Positions 17,056 to 25,018 of a stretch of 64,000 nucleotides of DNA are shown here, one piece after another. The notes under the pieces are model-generated. The model worked only from the letters and a program-made list of their open reading frames with translations, ran no database searches and was not told where the DNA came from. The stretch comes from Streptantibioticus cattleyicolor NRRL 8057 = DSM 46488 (GTDB lineage Bacteria > Actinomycetota > Actinomycetes > Streptomycetales > Streptomycetaceae), in the NCBI RefSeq assembly GCF_000240165.1, contig NC_017585.1, forward strand, positions 62,001 to 126,000, read 5' to 3'. The first letter of the stretch is position 1; every line of letters begins with the position of its first letter. Both the position numbers and the translations under genes were made by a program.

Positions 17056-17098
17056 AGGTGGCTACCTTACCTCAAGGTGGCTACTTCCCAACGGTAAG
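17056..17098. promoter_or_regulatory. Probable HxlR operator region
   Basis: The 10-base direct repeat AGGTGGCTAC occurs at 17056-17065 and 17075-17084. A wider dyad CTTACC (17066-17071) and GGTAAG (17093-17098) is interleaved. It lies between the divergent HxlR and oxidoreductase starts, where a repressor would be expected. Confidence 0.5.
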
Positions 17099-17159
17099 TA
17101 ACGAGGTCATCGTGGTTCCCGTGATGCCGCGAAGGACGCGGCGGGAATGGGGATCGTCC

Positions 17160-18017
17160 ATGTCAATCGTTGTGACCGGAGCCACCGGTCAGCTGGGCAG
17201 GCTCACCGTGGAGGCGTTGCTGCGGCGCGGGGTCGGCGCCTCGGCCATCGTCGCGACCGGGCGGGACATCGCCGGGATCGAGGACCTGGCCGAACGCGGT
17301 GTCGTGGTGCGCCGGGCCGACTTCGCCGACCCGGACAGCCTCGCGGCGGCCTTCGCCGGAGCCGAAAAGCTGCTCCTGGTCTCGACCACGTCCGTCGACG
17401 AGCGCCTCGCCAACCATCGACGCGCCATCGACGCCGCGCTGGCCGCGGGGGTGTCGCTGGTGGCGTACACGAGCATGGCGCACGCCGACACGGCCACCAC
17501 CATCCTCGCCGCCACCCATCGCGCCACCGAGGAGTACCTGCGTGAGCGCGACGTCCCCAGCGTGCTGCTGCGCAACAGCTGGTACCTGGAGAACTACACC
17601 GCCCAACTGCCGCTCGTCCTCCGGCAGGGCGCTGTCCTCGGGGCCGCGGGCGGGGGAAGGGTCAGCGCCGCGGCCCGGGCCGACTACGCCGAGGCCGCCG
17701 CGGTCGTGCTCACCACCGAGGGCCATCTGGGCGCGGCGTACGAGCTGGGTGGCGACGAGGCGTTCACCCTTGCCGAGTTCGCCGAGGCGGTATCCGCCGC
17801 CACCGGCAGGCAGATTCCCTACACCGATCTGCCGGCGCGGAAGTTGGCCGAGGCGCTGACCGCGGCGGGCCTGCCCGCCGAGTTGGCGCACGTGCTCGCC
17901 GACGCCGATCTCGGCCTGGGACGCGGTGAGTTGTTCACCGGCTCCGGCGACCTCGGCCGCCTGATCGGACGGCCGACCACGTCGCTGGCCGACGCGATCG
18001 CCGACGCGCTGCGCTGA
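17160..18017 (+). CDS. NmrA-like NAD(P)H-binding oxidoreductase (QorB/YtfG type)
   Basis: A 285-residue atypical SDR. It starts MSIVVTGATGQLGRLTVEAL with the GxxGxxG nucleotide loop and continues VVVRRADFADPDSLAAAF. The region LLRNSWYLENY is characteristic of type-2 NAD(P)H:quinone oxidoreductases related to QorB. It would reduce free quinones in the cytoplasm. The ATG at 17160 gives the standard N-terminus; the upstream extension is unlike the family. It is divergent from an HxlR regulator, the typical partner. Confidence 0.9.
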   Translation: MSIVVTGATGQLGRLTVEALLRRGVGASAIVATGRDIAGIEDLAERGVVVRRADFADPDSLAAAFAGAEKLLLVSTTSVDERLANHRRAIDAALAAGVSLVAYTSMAHADTATTILAATHRATEEYLRERDVPSVLLRNSWYLENYTAQLPLVLRQGAVLGAAGGGRVSAAARADYAEAAAVVLTTEGHLGAAYELGGDEAFTLAEFAEAVSAATGRQIPYTDLPARKLAEALTAAGLPAELAHVLADADLGLGRGELFTGSGDLGRLIGRPTTSLADAIADALR

Positions 18018-18419
18018 CCTGTGTTAGCGTTCACAACGTGACGTGACCCGCCGATTCAGGAACCCCTGCCGGGTTGGCGCCGACGGCCTTCGCCTCGCAA
18101 CCGCTCAAGAACACGCGCCTATCGGATCGACCGGCAAGGTCCCCAACCATGTCCACCCGGGGGCCGGCACGGTCACCGGCGTCGCGGTGAGCCGGGGCCG
18201 GTTGCCGGTTGCCGGTGACCAACTCCCAGATGGACACCTTCCTGCGCGGCGCTCCGCCGGCCAGGCCGGTGTTCACCGTCGAGAGCCTGCCGCTGCGCTG
18301 ACCGCCGGGCGGCGGCGAGCGGATGACGGCGGGAGCCTTCCGCTCGCCGCCCCGGCGATGACGGCGTCGCCGTCGTCCTCGACGTGTGAGGTCACGTCGG
18401 CGAACCGGCACAGTGTCCT
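18018..18419. other. Intergenic relic region with a LacI-type operator
   Basis: No intact gene is seen in these 402 bases. At 18022-18035 there is a LacI-like dyad TGTTAGCGTTCACA with the central CG. A short frame ending at a stop near 18301 (FLRGAPPARPVFTVESLPLR) looks like the last residues of a lost gene. A plausible reading is a deleted sugar-use gene that left its operator and its 3' end. Confidence 0.4.
18022..18035. promoter_or_regulatory. LacI-family operator-like dyad
   Basis: TGTTAGCGTTCACA has the TGT...CG...ACA symmetry of LacI/GalR operators. No LacI-family regulator or sugar gene is adjacent in the window. Confidence 0.45.
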
Positions 18420-19808
18420 TCAGGCCCGCCTCGCGGAGCGGCCCGGGAGACGGAAGGTGAGCGCGCACGCCACCGTGAGCAGGGCCGCGCCGACGAGCAG
18501 GCTCAGCCGCATGCCCGTCTCGAAGCCGTGGCCGAGGAGCGACCCGAACACCGCGATGCCCAGCCCGCCGGAGACCTGCCGGGCCGCGTTGAGCACCCCG
18601 GCCGCGAGCCCCGCCCGTTCCGCCGGTACGGCGTCCATCATCGCGGCCGTCAGCGGCGGCACGGTCAGCGCGCACCCCAGCGCCAGCGGGACCAGGAGGA
18701 CGGACACCAGCGGCGCCGGTGTGTGAGCGCTCACCACGAGCAGCACCAGCAGTCCGGCGACGGCCAGCGGCTGCCCGATCAGCATCGGCAACCGGGGCCC
18801 GTACCGGCCCGCGAGCTTGCCCGCCAGCACGTTGGTCACCGCGATCAGCCCCGTCATCGGCAGGAACATCAGCCCGGCGTAGAGCGCGGAGTGCCCCTGG
18901 ACCTGCTGGAAGAAGAGGGAGAAGACGAACACCATGCTGTAGAAGGCGACGCTGACCGCGCCTCCGGCCACGACCACGGCGACGACGGTCCAGTTGCGGA
19001 AGAGGCCGAGTGGCACCACCGGATGCGGCTGCCGTGCCTCGACGCGCAGGAAGACCGCGCCCGCGACGACGGCCACCGCCAGCGCGGCCCAGCCGGCCGT
19101 CCCGCCCTCGATCGCGGCGAACGTCAGCGCCACCAGGGCCACCACCGCCGTCAGCTGTCCGGGCAGGTCCAGCGGTGCCGGGCGCGGGCGGGAGCGCGGG
19201 GCCCGTACCAGCAGCACCAGGATGGCCGCGCCGAGCGGCAGGTTGACGAAGAAGATCCCGCGCCAGTCCCACACCGTGGTCAGCGCGCCGCCCGCGACCG
19301 GGCCGAGCGCCACCGCCAGCGAACCGCCCGCCGCCCACGCGGCCACCGCCCGGGCCCGCCGTGCCGGTTCCGGATACGCCTGCCGGACCAGGGCCAGCGA
19401 GGCCGGCAGCACCACGGCCGCCGCGACGCCCTGCACCACCCGCGCGCCGATCAGGGTCGGCAGGTTCGGCGCCAGCCCGCAGGCCGCCGACGCCAGGGTG
19501 AAGACAGCGGTGCCGAGCGCGAAGGCCCGGCTCGCCCCGGCCCGGTCCGAGAACGCGCCCGTGGACAGCATCAGCGCGGCGAACGCCAGCGTGTAGGCGT
19601 CCACCACCCACTGCAACGCGGCCATACCGCCGTCGAGGGAGGTGCCGATCGCGGGCAGCGCCACGTTCACCACGGAGGCGTCGAGGCAGATCAACGCGAA
19701 GCCGAGCAGGGCGGCGGTGAGGGTGAGGGCGGCGGAGGGCCTGGCGGGCTTCATGTCGTCGTCGCCGAGGGCGAGTTGATCCGCCGGTGACGTCTGGTTC
19801 GTGGACAT
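18420..19808 (-). CDS. DHA2-family MFS multidrug exporter (14 helices)
   Basis: A 462-residue membrane protein with 14 predicted helices. Motif C-like ALGPVAGGALTTVWDWRGIFF sits around helix 5, DRAGASRAFALG in loop 2-3 (motif A), and LDASVVNVALPAIG in helix 1 (motif D1, typical of DHA2/EmrB-QacA). It exports cationic or hydrophobic drugs with proton antiport. The start at 19806-19808 (MSTNQTSP) is chosen; MKPARP at 19752-19754 is an alternative. It is divergent from a GlxA-type regulator, which probably controls it. Confidence 0.92.
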   Translation of the reverse strand: MSTNQTSPADQLALGDDDMKPARPSAALTLTAALLGFALICLDASVVNVALPAIGTSLDGGMAALQWVVDAYTLAFAALMLSTGAFSDRAGASRAFALGTAVFTLASAACGLAPNLPTLIGARVVQGVAAAVVLPASLALVRQAYPEPARRARAVAAWAAGGSLAVALGPVAGGALTTVWDWRGIFFVNLPLGAAILVLLVRAPRSRPRPAPLDLPGQLTAVVALVALTFAAIEGGTAGWAALAVAVVAGAVFLRVEARQPHPVVPLGLFRNWTVVAVVVAGGAVSVAFYSMVFVFSLFFQQVQGHSALYAGLMFLPMTGLIAVTNVLAGKLAGRYGPRLPMLIGQPLAVAGLLVLLVVSAHTPAPLVSVLLVPLALGCALTVPPLTAAMMDAVPAERAGLAAGVLNAARQVSGGLGIAVFGSLLGHGFETGMRLSLLVGAALLTVACALTFRLPGRSARRA

Positions 19809-19833
19809 GCCCCCATCCTGCGGATCTTCGCCG

Positions 19834-19849
19834 CCGTACAGTAGTGACC
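19834..19849 (+). promoter_or_regulatory. Conserved box upstream of the second GlxA-type regulator
   Basis: CCGTACAGTAGTGACC differs by one base from the box at 4830-4845 and lies the same 29 bases before the regulator ATG. A -10-like TACAGT overlaps it. Confidence 0.5.
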
Positions 19850-19878
19850 TGAACGCCATACCTCCGGAGGTTCTGGCC

Positions 19879-20859
19879 ATGCCGCACCGCGTCGCCGTCA
19901 TCGCGCCCTCCCCCGTCTCGATGTTCAACGTCGCCATTCCCGACATGCTGTTCGGCAAGGTCGAGGTGGACGGAGGCCCCGGGTACGAGGTGCGGGTCTG
20001 CACCGCGGAACCGGGACCGGTGCCCACCACCGGCGGGGTCGACCTCTACGTCCGCCACGGGCTCGACACGGTGTGCGAGGCGGACACGGTGATCGTCGCC
20101 GGGACCGGCGCACCCTACGAGCCCGAGGCGCGGATCGTGGCCGCCCTCCGGGAGGCCGCCGACGCCGGCAAGCGCATCGCCTCCATCTGCAGCGGCGCCT
20201 TCCAGCTCGCCGAAGCGGGGCTGCTGCACGGCCGCCGGGCCACCACGTACTGGACGCACGCCGAGGAGATGCGCAGGCGCTACCCGCGGATCGAGTTGCA
20301 GGGGGACGTCCTGTACGTGCAGGACGGCCCGTACCTCACGTCCTCCGGGTACGCCGCCGGCATCGACCTGTGCCTGCACATCATCCGCACCGACTACGGC
20401 GCCGCCGTCGCCAACGAGGTCGGCCGCCTCGCCCTGGTCGCTCCCCACCGCCCCGGCGGCCAGACCCAGTTCACCCACACCCCGCTGCCGCCCGAGCGCG
20501 GCAACGCCTGCGCCGACACCCGCGCTTGGGCCATGCGCAACCTCGACAAGCCGCTCACCCTCACCGACCTCGCCCGGCACGCCGGCGTCTCGGTACGCAC
20601 CCTCACCCGCCGCTTCCACGCCGAGAGCGGGGTCAGCCCCCTGCAGTGGCTTCTCCACCAGCGCATCGAACGGGCCAAGGAACTGCTGGAGACCACCACG
20701 CTCCCCATGGACCAGGTGGCCGCCGCGTGCGGCCTCGGCACCGCCGACTCCCTCCGCGCCCACCTGGTCCGCCGCACCGGCCTCACCCCGAGCGCCTACC
20801 GCGCCCAGTTCAGCCGCCTGGCGGCCACCCGCCACCGCACCTCGTCCTCGGCGGCCTGA
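19879..20859 (+). CDS. GlxA-family transcriptional regulator (DJ-1/PfpI domain plus AraC domain)
   Basis: A 326-residue paralogue of the protein at 4875-5858. The DJ-1-like domain has GKRIASICSGAFQLAEAGLL with the elbow Cys (C-S-G). The AraC domain near residues 215-320 has LTDLARHAGVSVRTLTRRF. The two proteins share the same domain layout and the same upstream box, so they probably arose by duplication and took different divergent partners: a DHA2 exporter here, an MDR oxidoreductase there. CTCCGGAGG lies upstream of the ATG. Confidence 0.9.
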   Translation: MPHRVAVIAPSPVSMFNVAIPDMLFGKVEVDGGPGYEVRVCTAEPGPVPTTGGVDLYVRHGLDTVCEADTVIVAGTGAPYEPEARIVAALREAADAGKRIASICSGAFQLAEAGLLHGRRATTYWTHAEEMRRRYPRIELQGDVLYVQDGPYLTSSGYAAGIDLCLHIIRTDYGAAVANEVGRLALVAPHRPGGQTQFTHTPLPPERGNACADTRAWAMRNLDKPLTLTDLARHAGVSVRTLTRRFHAESGVSPLQWLLHQRIERAKELLETTTLPMDQVAAACGLGTADSLRAHLVRRTGLTPSAYRAQFSRLAATRHRTSSSAA

Positions 20860-20884
20860 CCGGTCGCGCGCCAGGGTGTCCTCG

Positions 20885-21391
20885 TCAGCCGGTGTGGCCG
20901 GTGACCGGCTTGACGTAGCGGTGCGTCGGTACGGTCACGGCTTCCTGGCCGTCCGGCGCGACGTGGTCGTAGGGGCCCTCGTCCGTCCAGCCCTGGCGGG
21001 CGTAGAACGCGCGGGCCCGGGCGTTGCCCGGTACGACGACGAGCCACGCCCGCCGGTGACCGCCGGCCGCGACCATGCGTTCCGCCTCGTCCAGCAGGGC
21101 CGTGGCCACCCCGCCGCCGCGGTGCCGCTCCGCCACGTACACCTGCTCCACCTCGTCGCCGATCACGGTCACGAACCCCGCCACCTGTCCGCCGACCACC
21201 GCCACCACGGTGTCGGCGATCCGGGGCACCACCCGCGCGTCGAACGACTCCCGCGTCCGCAGCGCGACCAGGGCGTCGGGAACGTTGCCCAGGTGCGCGT
21301 CACACCATCCGCGGTACCAGACGTCCGCGATGGCGGCCCCGTCCTCGGGACGCGCGGGACGCAGCTCGATCTTCGTGGTGTCGGTCGTCAT
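20885..21391 (-). CDS. GNAT-family N-acetyltransferase
   Basis: A 168-residue compact GNAT. Strand 4 and the CoA loop are VEQVYVAERHRGGGVATALLDEAE (R-x-x-G-x-G/A) and the C-terminal signature is ARAFYARQGWTDEG. N-terminal IELRPARPEDGAAIADVWY is standard. The ATG at 21389-21391 is chosen over longer upstream frames because it gives this N-terminus. It probably acetylates a small amine or amino acid; no specific substrate can be named. It stands alone between convergent and divergent regulators. Confidence 0.9.
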   Translation of the reverse strand: MTTDTTKIELRPARPEDGAAIADVWYRGWCDAHLGNVPDALVALRTRESFDARVVPRIADTVVAVVGGQVAGFVTVIGDEVEQVYVAERHRGGGVATALLDEAERMVAAGGHRRAWLVVVPGNARARAFYARQGWTDEGPYDHVAPDGQEAVTVPTHRYVKPVTGHTG

Positions 21392-21440
21392 GGACCACCA
21401 ACTTACTGGAGTGGCCACGGGGTTGACCGGTTCACGTGAA

Positions 21441-21470
21441 AACAACGTTCGTGGTGTAAGGAGCGTTGTT
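21441..21470. promoter_or_regulatory. Inverted repeat upstream of a TetR gene
   Basis: AACAACG at 21441-21447 and CGTTGTT at 21464-21470 form a perfect 7-base dyad separated by 16 bases, 45 bases before the TetR ATG. It is a candidate operator. Confidence 0.45.
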
Positions 21471-21503
21471 CGTCGCTCGTGGAACAGGGTTCGTCGGGTC
21501 CGG

Positions 21504-21509
21504 TATGCT
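21504..21509 (+). promoter_or_regulatory. -10 element of the TetR gene
   Basis: TATGCT lies 6 bases before the ATG at 21516, the spacing at which transcription would begin on or next to the start codon (leaderless). No convincing -35 is seen. Confidence 0.45.
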
Positions 21510-21515
21510 CGGACC

Positions 21516-22229
21516 ATGCCACCCACTCCCCAGCAACGGCGCGCGGCGCGGAACCATCAGCCCGTTCCGGAGGCGGGCGCGGCGTCGGGGCGGGGGCGGC
21601 GGGCGAAGCCGATCACGGTGGAGGCGATCGTCGAGGCGGCGCTGGACATCGTGGCGCGCGAGGGGTACGAGGCGCTGACCATGCGCCGGGTGGCGGCCGC
21701 GCTGGAGACGGGGCCGGCGTCGTTGTACGCCCACGTCGTCAACAAGGGCGATCTGGACGAGCTGCTCATCGGCCGCCTGTGCGCCGGGATCGTCCTGCCC
21801 GAGCCGGACCCGGCCGCGTGGCGGGAGCAGATCACCGGCATCTGCGTCCAGGTGCGCGACCAGTATCTGCGCTACCCCGGTATCTCCCGGGCCGCGCTCG
21901 CCACCGCCCCCACCAACGAAGACACGCTGCGGCTCAGCGAAGGCATGCTCGCCATCCTGCTCGCCGCGGGCATCGCCCCACAGACCGCCGCCTGGGGCAT
22001 CGACTCCCTGACGCTCTACATCAACGCCTACACCCTGGAGATCTCCCTGCTCCGCGACCCGGGCAACGAGTGGGTCGTCAGCCGGGACGAACTGCTGGGC
22101 CGGTTCTCCAGCCTGCCCGACACCTTCCCGCACACCAAGCGCTACGCCGCCGAACTCACCGCGGGAACCGGCCACGAGCGCTTCGACTTCACCATCAAGC
22201 TGATGCTCGACGGCCTCGCCCGCCACTGA
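21516..22229 (+). CDS. TetR/AcrR-family regulator with TetR_C-type ligand domain
   Basis: A 237-residue protein. After a 35-residue basic, disordered N-terminus, the helix-turn-helix is IVEAALDIVAREGYEALTMR followed by RVAAALETGPASLYAHVVNK. The Y-A-H-V-x-N-K-x-D-L motif and a C-terminal domain with WGIDSLTLYINAYTLE match the classical TetR_C subgroup, which often controls efflux pumps or flavin monooxygenases. It is 156 bases ahead of an MHS-type transporter on the same strand, a plausible target. Confidence 0.9.
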   Translation: MPPTPQQRRAARNHQPVPEAGAASGRGRRAKPITVEAIVEAALDIVAREGYEALTMRRVAAALETGPASLYAHVVNKGDLDELLIGRLCAGIVLPEPDPAAWREQITGICVQVRDQYLRYPGISRAALATAPTNEDTLRLSEGMLAILLAAGIAPQTAAWGIDSLTLYINAYTLEISLLRDPGNEWVVSRDELLGRFSSLPDTFPHTKRYAAELTAGTGHERFDFTIKLMLDGLARH

Positions 22230-22385
22230 ATCCGGCCCGCGCGGGCGGTACGGGCGTGTTGTCACTGGTTCGGGGGACTCGGCCGCCGTTCCCCGGGGCG
22301 CGGGCGGTGCCGGGGCTAACGTCGAAGGCGCCAGGGAGTCGCGGGCGCGGACGTCGGTGTCCTGAGAGCGGCAGGGGGCGTTGGT

Positions 22386-23816
22386 GTGCGGGGCGGTCAG
22401 GGTGTGACGGGTGACGAGGCGCCCGGGGAACAGGTGGCGGTCCCGGCCGGCGGTGACGTGGAGGCGGTGAAGGCATCCCCCGGCGAGGCGGGTGGGGGCG
22501 CCGATGTCGCGGGCTCGCGTCCTGGGCGGCGGACGGTGGCCGCCAGCATGGTGGGGACGGTGTTGGAGTGGTACGACTTCAACCTCTACGGTTTCGCCGC
22601 CGCGGTCGTCCTCGGTGAGCAGTTCTTCCCCCGCACCTCACCCACCGCGCGGGTGCTGGCGTCGTTCGCGACGTTCGCTGCCGGGTTCGCGGCCCGGCCG
22701 GTGGGCGGTCTGCTCTTCGGCCACTTCGGCGACCGGCTCGGGCGCGCCCGGATGCTGGTGGTGACGATGGTGGTCACGGGGTGCTCCAGCGCGTTGCTCG
22801 GGCTGTTGCCCACCTACCGGCAGGCGGGCTGGCCGGCGCCGGTCGGGCTGGTGGTGCTGCGTGTGGTGCAGGGCGTGGGGGTGGGCGGCGAGTTCGCCGG
22901 AGCGGCGCTGATGACGATGGAGAACGCGCCGCCCGGCCGGCGGGGGTTCTTCGGTGCCGTCCCGGCGATGGGTACGGGCGCGGGCTTCGTGCTGGCGGCT
23001 GCCGCCTTCGCGCTCGCCGCCCGGTTGCCGGGGCAGGCGCTGATGGCGTGGGGGTGGCGGCTGCCGTTCCTGGGCAGTCTCGTCCTGGTCGCGTTCGGGT
23101 TGCTGGTGCGGCGGCGGCTGCCGGAGACCGCCGAGTTCACCGCGCGGGCCCGCGCTCGCGGCCGGGCGGAGACGTCCCTGCTCACCGCGGTGCGCGGCTG
23201 TCCGGGGGCGGTCGTGCGCACCATGGGTGTGTCGGTGTCGTGTTTCATCTGGGGCTACATGATCCAGGGCTTCGTCGTGCACTACGGCGCGACCGAGTTG
23301 CACATCGCCAGGTCGACGCTGTTGTGGGCGCTCGCCGTGGCGTCCGCCGTGAGCATCGGTACGCTGCCGATGTGGGGCGCGGCCTCGGACCGGTGGGGAC
23401 GGCGTACCGTCATCACCGTGGGGCTGGTCGGCACGGTGGCTTACGCGTGGCCGTTCTTCGCCCTGCTCCACACCCGTTCCCCGCTGTGGATCCTCGTCGC
23501 CTTGGTCGTGGCGCTGCCGGTGCTGCGGGATCTGGTGTTCGCGCCGCAGGTGGCGCTGTGCGCGGAGATGTTCGACACCGGTGTGCGCTACACCGGTCTC
23601 TCCGCGGGGCGGGAGTTCGCCGGAGCGCTCTCGGGCGGCACCGCGCCGTTCGTCGCCACCGCGTTGCACGCCGCCACCCATCGCGTCTGGCCGGTCGTCT
23701 GCTATGTCGTCGCCGGATGTGCGGTGACCGCCGTCGCCGTTCTGCTGCCGACGTCACGCCCTGGCGGTGACGCGCACGGGCCGGTCCGTGCGGTGCCCGG
23801 TCAGGGCCGGGGCTGA
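22386..23816 (+). CDS. MFS metabolite:H+ symporter (MHS family, proline/shikimate-like)
   Basis: The protein has 476 residues. A polar N-terminus of about 50 residues precedes 12 helices. MHS hallmarks are visible: VLEWYDFNLYGFAAAVVLG in helix 1, PVGGLLFGHFGDRLGR in loop 2-3 and GVGVGGEFAGAALMTMENAP in helix 4-5. The family imports carboxylates, betaines or aromatic acids with protons. GTG 22386 is used as start, but an internal start nearer the first helix is possible. It follows a TetR gene; the substrate is unknown. Confidence 0.88.
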   Translation: MRGGQGVTGDEAPGEQVAVPAGGDVEAVKASPGEAGGGADVAGSRPGRRTVAASMVGTVLEWYDFNLYGFAAAVVLGEQFFPRTSPTARVLASFATFAAGFAARPVGGLLFGHFGDRLGRARMLVVTMVVTGCSSALLGLLPTYRQAGWPAPVGLVVLRVVQGVGVGGEFAGAALMTMENAPPGRRGFFGAVPAMGTGAGFVLAAAAFALAARLPGQALMAWGWRLPFLGSLVLVAFGLLVRRRLPETAEFTARARARGRAETSLLTAVRGCPGAVVRTMGVSVSCFIWGYMIQGFVVHYGATELHIARSTLLWALAVASAVSIGTLPMWGAASDRWGRRTVITVGLVGTVAYAWPFFALLHTRSPLWILVALVVALPVLRDLVFAPQVALCAEMFDTGVRYTGLSAGREFAGALSGGTAPFVATALHAATHRVWPVVCYVVAGCAVTAVAVLLPTSRPGGDAHGPVRAVPGQGRG

Positions 23817-23880
23817 GAAGGTACGGCCCCGGCGCCGGTCGGACGCCGGGGAAGCGTTTTCGTGGAGGGGCCTTCGCCGG

Positions 23881-24624
23881 TCAGGCGCGGCAGCGCAGCA
23901 TCTCCAGCGGCGGCTTCGCGAGGACGTCCGCCCAGAAGTCCTCGCCGAATTCACGGATTCCGGCGTCCGACACCCGCAGCGGAACCCACTCCACGTCGCT
24001 GAACCCGGCCGCCGCCAGGCACCGCTCGTAGACTTCGCGGCGCGGGACCGTGCTGACGATGCTGATCGGCCGCGGGTCGAGAAGCGCCGTGACCCGTACC
24101 CGCGGACCCATCTCGGTCTCCTCGCCGGTCGGCTCGCAGCGGAACCCGTACTTCTCCAGCGACAGGCAGTCGAACCGGTAGTCGGGCTTCTGGGCGAAGA
24201 CGAAGAACTCCCCGCCCGGCGGCAGGCTTTGGTGGATGTTGCGGCACATCCGTTCCAACGCCGTGGCGCTCTCGGCGTAGTTGAGGCACTGCACCCCCAG
24301 CGCGATGTCGAAGCGCCGGTCGGTGGGGCGCAACTCGGTCACGTCACCGACGTCGTAGCGCACCCCGAGCGGTTCGCGTTCCTCCATCTGCCGGGCGACG
24401 GCGATCATTTCGGCGGAGATGTCGACGCCGAAGACATCGGTGGCGCCGCGCCGCTTGAACTGCCTGCTGTAGAAGCCGGTGCCGCAGGCCAGGTCGAGGA
24501 CGGACTTGCCGCTGACGTCCCCGACCATGCCCAGGAAACTCGGTACCTCCCCGTAACGTATCAACGGCAGGGCCTTGAACCCCTCGAACGCCTCACCGAT
24601 CTCGTCGTACTGCTGAACACTCAC
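23881..24624 (-). CDS. Class I SAM-dependent methyltransferase
   Basis: A 247-residue methyltransferase. Motif I is SVLDLACGTGFYSRQFKRRG, with the acidic end of beta-2 in VFGVDISAEMIAVARQ and motif II-like FDIALGVQCLNYAES. The GTG at 24622-24624 (MSVQQYDEIGEAFEGFK) is preferred because an AGGGGGAG site precedes it; the frame extends to an earlier ATG. N-terminal YDEIGEAFEGFKALP resembles small-molecule methyltransferases of natural-product loci. It is divergent from another methyltransferase 394 bases away; the two are only distantly alike. Confidence 0.88.
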   Translation of the reverse strand: MSVQQYDEIGEAFEGFKALPLIRYGEVPSFLGMVGDVSGKSVLDLACGTGFYSRQFKRRGATDVFGVDISAEMIAVARQMEEREPLGVRYDVGDVTELRPTDRRFDIALGVQCLNYAESATALERMCRNIHQSLPPGGEFFVFAQKPDYRFDCLSLEKYGFRCEPTGEETEMGPRVRVTALLDPRPISIVSTVPRREVYERCLAAAGFSDVEWVPLRVSDAGIREFGEDFWADVLAKPPLEMLRCRA

Positions 24625-24871
24625 GTGGCTCCCCCTTGTGTGTCTCGTCCTGCGCGTGGACACGACCGACCATCCGGATCCAGCGGCTCACCGCTTCCGG
24701 TCGTGGCAGGCAGTCTCCCCCGCCCCGCCTCCGCCGCCGTACTGGCAGATGACACGAAGAAGTCGCCGTCCCACCGGCGAAGCCACCATCTCCCGACGCC
24801 AGCGGTGGCGGGACCACACGCCTGCGCCTAGGGTGAATAAGCAGTGGGGGCAGCCATCTGTGTGGTGTGAC

Positions 24872-24884
24872 CTCACCCGGTGAG
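24872..24884. promoter_or_regulatory. Palindrome between divergent methyltransferase genes
   Basis: CTCACC-C-GGTGAG is a perfect 13-base palindrome in the 394-base divergent region between the two methyltransferase genes. The rest of that region shows no gene; a run GGTGAATAAGCAG near 24832 is the only AT-richer part. Confidence 0.4.
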
Positions 24885-25018
24885 CGTGGGCCGATGGCCG
24901 CTCCCGGTGACGCGAGCCGTGTCGGCCGCCCGTTGCCCCGCCGGCGTTCAGACGAGCTCCCTCCGGCCCGGTTCCCGAATCGACGAGCCCGGCGGCACGT
25001 GTGCGAAGGGAGCACCCA

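Noticed and set aside
18031-20835. A 934-codon open frame on the minus strand
   Set aside because: It overlaps the DHA2 exporter in another frame and the GlxA gene in antisense; the translation is Arg/Gly-rich noise.
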